A stretch of 6,546 nt of DNA. It comes from Campylobacterales bacterium (GTDB taxonomy: Bacteria > Campylobacterota > Campylobacteria > Campylobacterales > Arcobacteraceae). The notes under the pieces are model-generated. The model saw nothing but the letters and a program-made list of their open reading frames with translations. It was not told the DNA's origin and searched no databases. Made by a program: the position numbers and the translations under genes. The number at the start of each line of letters is the position of its first letter. The stretch's first letter is position 1. Shown here piece by piece: positions 1-4,828 of this stretch. The stretch spans positions 1-6,546 of the forward strand of contig JADHTT010000051.1 in assembly GCA_016784825.1 (NCBI GenBank), given 5' to 3'.

Positions 1-831
1 ACTTGAATTTTTGATATTGATATATCCTTTAGCAGTATATAATTCTTCTAAAAATTGATTATTAGATATAAGATTAAAATCAATATCTTCTTTAGGCAAG
101 TACCATAGTAAATCAATTAATCCCTTTAGACTAAATATATTAATATTATTCCAAAATAGATGTTTGTTATATTTTAAAAGATATTGTGCTACTAGTCTTT
201 GAATTATTGGCTCAGTTTTATATAGTTCTAAAAGCTTAATGCTATTTTCTTCGAAGCATATTAATGGGTCTTGTATCGCTTCTAAAGTTTTTATATATAT
301 ATCCTCTTTTTGTGTTACTTGCTTTAATTCTATTAAAACATCAATAACTTCTAATGCTCTTTTGTATTCATTGAGTTTTTCATATATTATTAGAAGATGA
401 TATAGTGCATGTATATTTCTTGGAGAGAATTGAAGTATCTTTAAAAATATATCTTTACTTCTTTGTAAAAAACCACCTTTATAATATGTAGTCCCCAATA
501 TTTCAAGTAATTCTTCTTTTTGAATTCTATTTTCAACTATTTTAAGTAAAGCTAAATAAACAGAAATTGCCTTATTGTATTCCCCTTTATGTAGAAAAGT
601 AGATGCAAGTAAAATAATAGAATCAAAAGGAAGATTATAAGTTGTATAAAGATGTATATAATCATCTTCTTTTAAAGTTCCAAGTTCAAATCGCTTAAGT
701 AGTTTTCTATATTCTTGTCTAGCTTTTTTTTCTTTGTATAAGCCAAATACATATGTAAGAGCAGATGCTATGAAAATAAATATAAAAAATACGATAATTC
801 CAAATAGTGGATCACTATAAGACAAAAACAT
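1..831 (-). CDS. Membrane-anchored tetratricopeptide (TPR) repeat protein, C-terminus cut by window edge
   Basis: The reading frame is open from an ATG at 831-829 to the left edge, giving 277 codons with no stop, so the C-terminus is outside the window. Residues about 9-30 form one strongly hydrophobic segment (GIIVFFIFIFIASALTYVFG), followed at once by a Lys/Arg-rich stretch (KEKKARQEYRKLLKR). This predicts a single N-terminal membrane anchor with the rest in the cytoplasm by the positive-inside rule. Helical pairs resembling degenerate TPR units occur at about residues 69-101 (with GEYNKAI), 106-137 (GTTYYKGGFLQRSKDIF, ending SPRN) and 140-170 (LNEYKRALEVI), so the protein is probably a protein-protein interaction scaffold. 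The layout of anchor, basic linker and TPRs resembles LapB/YciM, but the diagnostic C-terminal metal-binding Cys pairs would lie outside the window, so I do not assign that name. A TPR protein also neighbours dnaG in Campylobacter as I recall. The start is supported by an AAGG Shine-Dalgarno 9 nt upstream. The gene is divergent from dnaG. Confidence 0.85.
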   Translation of the reverse strand, partial: MFLSYSDPLFGIIVFFIFIFIASALTYVFGLYKEKKARQEYRKLLKRFELGTLKEDDYIHLYTTYNLPFDSIILLASTFLHKGEYNKAISVYLALLKIVENRIQKEELLEILGTTYYKGGFLQRSKDIFLKILQFSPRNIHALYHLLIIYEKLNEYKRALEVIDVLIELKQVTQKEDIYIKTLEAIQDPLICFEENSIKLLELYKTEPIIQRLVAQYLLKYNKHLFWNNINIFSLKGLIDLLWYLPKEDIDFNLISNNQFLEELYTAKGYINIKNSS

Positions 832-840
832 TTGATATGA

Positions 841-844
841 CCTT
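841..844 (-). promoter_or_regulatory. Ribosome binding site of the TPR gene
   Basis: On the minus strand the sequence reads AAGG, then a 9-nt spacer, then ATG. It supports the ATG at 831 as the start of the TPR protein and is the only purine-rich Shine-Dalgarno-like tract just upstream of that codon. Confidence 0.6.
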
Positions 845-854
845 ATTTAAATTT

Positions 855-877
855 TTTATACTTCATACGATATAATA
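855..877 (-). promoter_or_regulatory. Candidate promoter region of the TPR gene (minus strand)
   Basis: Two possible -10 boxes face left. TATTAT (877 down to 872) would place the transcription start near 865, giving a leader of about 33 nt that includes the AAGG ribosome binding site. TATAAA (860 down to 855) would start transcription near 848, leaving only a few bases before the ribosome binding site. The first is more compatible with SD-led translation. The call rests on sequence resemblance only, and AT-rich DNA yields such boxes by chance. Confidence 0.4.
871..876 (+). promoter_or_regulatory. -10 box of the dnaG promoter
   Basis: This is a perfect TATAAT with a T-run (852-857) 14-19 nt upstream, as in the T-rich upstream region typical of Campylobacterota housekeeping promoters. 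Transcription would begin around 882-884, at or next to the dnaG ATG (883). The box overlaps the best leftward -10 candidate (872-877), because TATAATATA is nearly symmetric, so the two divergent promoters probably share one melting region. Confidence 0.55.
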
Positions 878-882
878 TACTT

Positions 883-2520
883 ATGATAGCTAAAAATTCC
901 ATAGAAAACCTTAAAACTACGCTAGATGTAGTTGATGTAATATCACAGTTTTTACAATTAAAAAAATCTGGTGCAAATTTTAAAGCATGTTGTCCATTTC
1001 ATGGTGAAGATACTCCAAGCTTTGTTGTTAGTCCGCAAAAACAGATATATCATTGCTTTGGATGTGGTGTGGGTGGAGATTCTATTAAGTTTCTTATGGA
1101 ATATGAAAAGCTTACTTATCCTGAAGCAATAGAAAAATTAGCTAGTATGTATAATTTTAATTTAGAGTATGAAAATTCAAATTACAAAAAACAAGATATA
1201 AGCGTTGTTGAAAAATTAAACTCTTACTATATTAAACTTTTATCATCAAATCAGATAGCTATGCAATACCTTCAAGAAAGAGGAGTATGGGAATCATCAA
1301 TTGAAAAATTTGAAATTGGTTTTGCTCCTAATTCATCTCAAACTATAGGTTTTCTAAAACAAAATATGCTAAATCTAAGTGATGCAAAAGAGTTTGGCTT
1401 AATTGATCATGCAGATAATGGATTATATGCAAGGTTTATCGATAGAATTACTTTTCCAATATACACTATAAATGGAAATATTTGTGGTTTTGGGGGAAGA
1501 ACAATTAGTGGGCACAACGCAAAGTATATCAACTCACCTCAAACAAAAATATTCAATAAGTCTAGATTACTTTATGGTTATAATTTAGCAAACAAACAGA
1601 TATACAAAAAAAATCAAATTATAGTTACAGAAGGATATTTAGATGTAGTTATGCTACATCAAGCAGGTTTTGATAATGCCGTAGCAACTCTTGGAACAGC
1701 ACTAACAAATGACCACTTACCTTTACTTAAAAGAGGGGAGCCAAAAGTTATTGTTGCATATGATGGTGATAAAGCTGGATTAAATGCTGCATTTAAAGCT
1801 AGTGTACTTCTTAGTCAGAATAACTTTGAAGGTGGTGTTGTAATCTTTGAGGAGGGTAAAGATCCTGCTGACATGGTAAAAGATGGGGCAATAGAAGAGC
1901 TTAATAATATTTTTGATAATGCTCAAGCCTTTATACCTTTTACTATTGATATGATTGCTTTAAAATATAATTTATCAAATCCATTAGAAAAGCAAAAAGC
2001 ATTAAATGAAATAAATCAATTTTTAGGAAGTTTAAACCAATTAATACAAGATGAGTATCAAAAATATGTATCGATAAAATTAGATATCAATGCCAAACAT
2101 GTAAATTCTACAAAAAATAGTTCCTCAAGACCACAAAACGTAGAATTATCATCTGTAGATATTGCTGAGTTAAATATGATTAAAACAGCTTTAGAATCTG
2201 ATAGATTATGTGATCTTATATTAAATGTAGTTGATATTGCAATGTTTGAAAGACATTCAAATGAATTTAACATGCTTCTTAATGATAGATCTAATCCAAT
2301 ACTTATTGGTATAAGTTTAAAAGATGAATTTAAAATTTATAGTGAGGATGAATTGCAATCACAATTAAATATATTTCTTGTGAGATTTTATACAAGACAG
2401 ATTCAATATATTAAGTTGGATGCATCGATGGAATTTAAGAAAAAAGCAAATATATTAAGAAAAATACAAGAGAATATACAGAAATTAAAAAAAGGTGAAT
2501 TGATACCGTATAATATATAA
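883..2520 (+). CDS. dnaG: DNA primase
   Basis: DnaG synthesises short RNA primers on single-stranded DNA at the replication fork, recruited by the DnaB helicase. The 545 residues show the standard order. The N-terminal CHC2 zinc-binding domain has ligands C37, H40 (CPFH), C58 and C61 (CFGC). The RNA polymerase core follows, with ERGV (132-135), the basic RFIDRITFPI segment (184-193), GFGGR (202-206) and KYINSPQT (214-221). The TOPRIM domain has catalytic E250 in TEGYLDVV and the acidic pair D294/D296 in DGDKAG, which bind the metal ions. The divergent C-terminal part, from about residue 420, corresponds to the helicase-binding domain. Length is slightly below the roughly 580-600 residues of many primases, mostly through a short C-terminus, which I expect for this phylum. 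The start is right because the N-terminus MIAKNSIENLK matches the family and an upstream in-frame stop lies at 838-840. No Shine-Dalgarno precedes the ATG, and the -10 box sits 6 nt upstream of it. Confidence 0.98.
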   Translation: MIAKNSIENLKTTLDVVDVISQFLQLKKSGANFKACCPFHGEDTPSFVVSPQKQIYHCFGCGVGGDSIKFLMEYEKLTYPEAIEKLASMYNFNLEYENSNYKKQDISVVEKLNSYYIKLLSSNQIAMQYLQERGVWESSIEKFEIGFAPNSSQTIGFLKQNMLNLSDAKEFGLIDHADNGLYARFIDRITFPIYTINGNICGFGGRTISGHNAKYINSPQTKIFNKSRLLYGYNLANKQIYKKNQIIVTEGYLDVVMLHQAGFDNAVATLGTALTNDHLPLLKRGEPKVIVAYDGDKAGLNAAFKASVLLSQNNFEGGVVIFEEGKDPADMVKDGAIEELNNIFDNAQAFIPFTIDMIALKYNLSNPLEKQKALNEINQFLGSLNQLIQDEYQKYVSIKLDINAKHVNSTKNSSSRPQNVELSSVDIAELNMIKTALESDRLCDLILNVVDIAMFERHSNEFNMLLNDRSNPILIGISLKDEFKIYSEDELQSQLNIFLVRFYTRQIQYIKLDASMEFKKKANILRKIQENIQKLKKGELIPYNI

Positions 2521-2532
2521 TTTTATTTTTGA

Positions 2533-2538
2533 TATAAT
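2533..2538 (+). promoter_or_regulatory. -10 box of the ridA promoter
   Basis: TATAAT is preceded by TTTTT (2526-2530) and two bases, the same spacing as in the rplU promoter. The predicted transcription start is about 2544-2546, giving a leader of about 22 nt that contains the ridA ribosome binding site. A second TATAAT at 2509-2514, within the end of dnaG, is a weaker alternative. The box overlaps an ATG at 2537 that is therefore unlikely to be a translation start. Confidence 0.65.
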
Positions 2539-2556
2539 GACAAATAATTTTATAGT

Positions 2557-2560
2557 AGGA
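2557..2560 (+). promoter_or_regulatory. Ribosome binding site that fixes the ridA start
   Basis: AGGA lies 6 nt before the ATG at 2567. The in-frame upstream ATG at 2537 has no Shine-Dalgarno and lies inside the predicted -10 box, so translation should begin at 2567. Confidence 0.75.
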
Positions 2561-2566
2561 TTAAAA

Positions 2567-2950
2567 ATGGAATTTTTAAACACAACAAATGCACCTGCAG
2601 CAATTGGCCCTTATTCACAAGCCGTAAAAGTAAATGGACTTATGTATAGTTCTGGTCAAATAGCATTAACTGCTAATGGTGAGATGATAGAAAATGATAT
2701 TAAAAAGCAGACAAGACAAGTATTTTCAAACATTAAAGCTATTCTTGAAGATAATGAGAGTTCAATAAATAATATTATCAAATTAAATATATATCTAACA
2801 GATATGAATAATTTTGGTGTAGTAAATGTATTAATGGCTGACTTCTTTGGTGATCATAAACCTGTAAGAAGTACTGTTGAAGTAAGTGGTTTACCTAAAA
2901 ATGCTATGATAGAAATGGACTTTATCTCAACTGTATCTGATTACCGTTAG
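2567..2950 (+). CDS. ridA: RidA family reactive intermediate/imine deaminase
   Basis: RidA (YjgF/YER057c/UK114 family) hydrolyses reactive enamine/imine intermediates, such as 2-aminoacrylate released by PLP-dependent threonine/serine dehydratases, and so protects PLP enzymes in the cytosol. It normally works as a homotrimer with active sites at subunit interfaces. Using the ATG at 2567 the protein is 127 residues, the usual size. Family features are IGPYSQAV near the N-terminus (Y16), YSSGQIAL (27-34), and the C-terminal signature PVRSTVEVSGLP, in which R101 is the substrate carboxylate-binding arginine. E116 in AMIEMDFI corresponds to the catalytic-site glutamate. Starting at 2537 would add ten residues (MTNNFIVGLK) not expected in the family. 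It lies 46 nt after dnaG in the same direction with its own promoter, so transcription is likely at least partly independent. No functional link to the primase is implied. No convincing terminator follows. Confidence 0.95.
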   Translation: MEFLNTTNAPAAIGPYSQAVKVNGLMYSSGQIALTANGEMIENDIKKQTRQVFSNIKAILEDNESSINNIIKLNIYLTDMNNFGVVNVLMADFFGDHKPVRSTVEVSGLPKNAMIEMDFISTVSDYR

Positions 2951-3021
2951 TTTTTTACTGAACTTAAAAATAGATCTACTTGATTTAGCTAAAGTAAAGG
3001 AAACTTTAAAGATATTTTTCG

Positions 3022-3027
3022 TATAAT
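3022..3027 (+). promoter_or_regulatory. -10 box of the rplU-rpmA promoter
   Basis: TATAAT is preceded by TTTTT (3015-3019) and two bases. Transcription should start near 3033-3035, giving a leader of about 43 nt before rplU. This is the best promoter in the 126-nt ridA-rplU gap (2951-3076). The rest of that gap shows only a weak AT-rich inverted repeat around 2992-3008 (AAAGT and ACTTT) without a following T-run, so I do not call a ridA terminator. Confidence 0.7.
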
Positions 3028-3044
3028 TCGGGAAATAAAACTAA

Positions 3045-3057
3045 CCTGCTTGTCAGG
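3045..3057 (+). promoter_or_regulatory. Small hairpin in the rplU leader, possible regulatory element
   Basis: CCTG (3045-3048) and CAGG (3054-3057) can form a 4-bp stem with loop CTTGT. An alternative pairing of TGCTT (3047-3051) with AGGCA (3068-3072, one G-U pair) would cover part of the rplU ribosome binding site and exclude the hairpin. Autoregulatory leaders are known for several ribosomal protein operons, including L21 leaders in other phyla. I cannot match this one to a known family, and the stem is short enough to be chance. Confidence 0.25.
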
Positions 3058-3076
3058 ATAATATTAAAGGCAATAA

Positions 3077-3382
3077 ATGTACGCAATTATTAAATGTGGT
3101 GGAAAGCAATATAAAGTATCTGAAGGTGATATTTTAAATGTTGATAAATTAAGCAAAGAGCCAAAAGATACTGTAGAAATTACTGATGTAATTGCAGTTA
3201 ATGATGGAGCACTAAAAACTGGTAAAGATGTTGAATCTGCAACAGTTACTGCAGAAGTTATCGTTGAAGGTAGAGATAAAAAAGTTATCATCTACAAAAA
3301 AAGAAGAAGAAAAGATTCTAAATTAAAAAGAGGTTTCAGAAGAAGCTACACTAGAATTAGAATCACTAAAATAGCAGCATAA
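3077..3382 (+). CDS. rplU: 50S ribosomal protein L21
   Basis: L21 is a component of the large ribosomal subunit that binds 23S rRNA. The protein is 101 residues, close to the usual 102-104. The N-terminus [14 protein letters not shown] is the family hallmark, and the basic C-terminal region [20 protein letters not shown] (71-90), followed by YTRIRI, is the L21 signature that contacts rRNA. The start is supported by AAAGG (3066-3070) 6 nt before the ATG. It is the first gene of a two-gene operon with rpmA, 9 nt downstream, an arrangement conserved across most bacteria, and it is transcribed from the promoter at 3022-3027. Confidence 0.99.
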   Translation: MYAIIKCGGKQYKVSEGDILNVDKLSKEPKDTVEITDVIAVNDGALKTGKDVESATVTAEVIVEGRDKKVIIYKKRRRKDSKLKRGFRRSYTRIRITKIAA

Positions 3383-3391
3383 GGAGATAGT

Positions 3392-3646
3392 ATGGCACAC
3401 AAGAAAGGTCAAGGTAGTACAAATAATAATAGAGACTCAGCTGGTAGAAGACTTGGAGTTAAAAAATACGGTGGTGAAGCAGTAGTTGCTGGTAACATCA
3501 TTATTAGACAAAGAGGAACTAAAGTTCACCCTGGTGAAAATGTAGGTATGGGTAAAGATCATACTCTATTCGCTTTAATTGACGGTGAAGTTAAGTTTGA
3601 AAACAAAGATATGAAAAGAAAGAAAGTTTCTGTTTACGCTTCATAA
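3392..3646 (+). CDS. rpmA: 50S ribosomal protein L27
   Basis: L27 sits near the peptidyl transferase centre, where its N-terminal tail reaches toward the tRNA acceptor ends. The protein has 84 residues, as expected. [20 protein letters not shown] at the N-terminus and [20 protein letters not shown] (39-58) are family signatures. The N-terminus begins directly at MAHKK, so there is no cleavable extension of the kind processed by the Prp protease in Firmicutes. The AAGGAG ribosome binding site (3381-3386) overlaps the rplU stop codon, with a 5-nt spacer to the ATG, consistent with closely coupled translation of the two ribosomal proteins. An intrinsic terminator follows 20 nt after the stop. 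Confidence 0.99.
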   Translation: MAHKKGQGSTNNNRDSAGRRLGVKKYGGEAVVAGNIIIRQRGTKVHPGENVGMGKDHTLFALIDGEVKFENKDMKRKKVSVYAS

Positions 3647-3666
3647 GAAGTTTATATCTTAATACT

Positions 3667-3702
3667 AAAAGGCACTGTGGCGTATGCTATAGTGCCTTTT
3701 TT
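3667..3702 (+). terminator. Intrinsic terminator after rpmA
   Basis: GGCACTGTGGC (3671-3681) pairs along its full length with GCTATAGTGCC (3686-3696), an 11-bp stem with two G-U pairs and the tetraloop GTAT. TTTTTT follows at 3697-3702, and AAAA at 3667-3670 could extend the stem. It should end most rplU-rpmA transcripts. In the reverse direction the stem is followed by only four T residues, so leftward termination would be weaker. Confidence 0.92.
3685..3693 (+). promoter_or_regulatory. Candidate extended -10 promoter for obgE inside the terminator
   Basis: TGC followed by TATAGT (3688-3693) resembles an extended -10 element and lies in the descending arm of the terminator. It would start transcription at about 3699-3701, some 22 nt before the obgE ATG, just leaving room for the ribosome binding site. 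Only 19 nt separate the terminator's T-run from obgE, so obgE needs either such a promoter or read-through. The call rests on one motif match. Confidence 0.35.
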
Positions 3703-3721
3703 AATTTAAAAGGGGTACTTT

Positions 3722-4828
3722 ATGTTTGTAGATAAAGTTGAATTGACAATCTCATCTGGAAAAGGTGGAGAAGGTTGTACATCATTTAGAAAAGAAAAGT
3801 TTGTTGTAAAAGGTGGACCAGATGGTGGTGATGGTGGAAAAGGTGGAGCTGTATTCTTTGAAGTAAGTAATAATACAGATACACTATCTTGGTTTAAAGG
3901 TCGAAAAGGAATTAAAGCTGATAATGGTAAGCCAGGTGAAGGTAGTAGAGCTACTGGTAAATCTGGAAAAGCCTTAATAGTAAAGGTTCCTCCTGGTACA
4001 CAAGTAATTGATGCTAATAGTGGTGATATTTTATTGGATTTAATAGACGATGCTCAAACTGTTAAGTTCTTAGATGGAGGAAAAGGTGGTATGGGAAATT
4101 ATCACTTTAAAAATTCACGAAATCAAACTCCAACTTATCATCAACCAGGACTTCCTGGACAAGATATGTTAGTAAGACTTGAGCTTAAACTAATTGCTGA
4201 TGTTGGTCTAGTTGGATATCCAAATGTTGGTAAATCTACATTAATATCTACACTATCAAATGCGAGACCAGAAGTAGCAAATTATGAGTTTACTACATTA
4301 ACTCCTAGTTTGGGGGTTGTTAATGTTGGAGAATATACATCGTTTATGATGGCAGATATTCCAGGAATTATTGATGGGGCAAGCGATGGTAGAGGATTAG
4401 GTTTAGAATTTTTAAGACATATTGAAAGAACAAAAACATTACTATTTATGATTGATATGGCCAACTATAGAGATATGGTAGATCAATATCATGTACTTAA
4501 AGAAGAAGTTAAAAAGTTTTCACCTGAATTAGCTACAAGAAAATTTGCTATAGCTCTTACTAAAACAGATTCTTTTGATGTTGAAACAGTAAATGAAAAA
4601 AGTACACAATTTATAGAAGCAATTGGCTTAACAATGGATAATACCAAACTGTATGATATGAAAAGTGATTATAACTACTTTGTGCAAAATAAAGATGATG
4701 CAACATTTGTTTATAATGACTCTTTACCATTTTTTGTTGCTCCAATTTCATCTGTAACACATTTAAATACTAATCCTATTAAATATGCATTATATGATAT
4801 GATTAATTTCGGAAAAGAGGATATCTAA
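3722..4828 (+). CDS. obgE: Obg family GTPase (CgtA)
   Basis: Obg is an essential P-loop GTPase that binds the 50S subunit and acts in its assembly, with links to the stringent response. The 368 residues show the glycine-rich Obg fold (about 1-158, e.g. [30 protein letters not shown]) and then the G domain: G1 GYPNVGKST (165-173), G2 TTLTP (191-195), G3 DIPG (212-215), G4 TKTD (280-283) and G5 PISS (341-344). The G4 motif has Thr in place of the usual Asn of NKxD. About 60 residues separate G4 from G5, roughly twice what I recall for E. coli ObgE; the extra part includes an acidic/Tyr-rich stretch (about 305-333). The protein ends soon after the G domain, so it lacks an OCT or acidic C-terminal domain. 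Translation starts from the ATG at 3722 behind AAGGGG (3710-3715). It lies downstream of rplU-rpmA, a common linkage for a 50S assembly factor, and abuts the M3 peptidase gene. Confidence 0.98.
   Translation: MFVDKVELTISSGKGGEGCTSFRKEKFVVKGGPDGGDGGKGGAVFFEVSNNTDTLSWFKGRKGIKADNGKPGEGSRATGKSGKALIVKVPPGTQVIDANSGDILLDLIDDAQTVKFLDGGKGGMGNYHFKNSRNQTPTYHQPGLPGQDMLVRLELKLIADVGLVGYPNVGKSTLISTLSNARPEVANYEFTTLTPSLGVVNVGEYTSFMMADIPGIIDGASDGRGLGLEFLRHIERTKTLLFMIDMANYRDMVDQYHVLKEEVKKFSPELATRKFAIALTKTDSFDVETVNEKSTQFIEAIGLTMDNTKLYDMKSDYNYFVQNKDDATFVYNDSLPFFVAPISSVTHLNTNPIKYALYDMINFGKEDI
4814..4821 (+). promoter_or_regulatory. Ribosome binding site of the M3 peptidase within obgE
   Basis: AAAGAGGA lies inside the last obgE codons, 7 nt before the GTG at 4829. 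It supports the GTG start and implies that ribosomes finishing obgE can re-initiate on the peptidase gene. Confidence 0.65.

Noticed and set aside
2058..2273. Minus-strand ORF of 71 codons inside dnaG
   Set aside because: It lies antisense within a complete, well-conserved primase gene, has no ribosome binding site I can support and resembles no family. It is a shadow of AT-rich coding DNA.
2992..3008. Possible terminator after ridA (AAAGT and ACTTT repeat)
   Set aside because: The stem is only 5 AT-rich base pairs and no T-run follows directly. The later T-run (3015-3019) fits the rplU promoter better.
3064..3291. Minus-strand ORF of 75 codons over rplU
   Set aside because: It covers the rplU ribosome binding site and coding region on the opposite strand. 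Its Ser/Thr/Val-rich translation is what antisense reading of this gene would give.
4282..4464. Minus-strand ORF of 60 codons inside obgE
   Set aside because: It is antisense to the conserved G2-G3 region of Obg, with no independent support.
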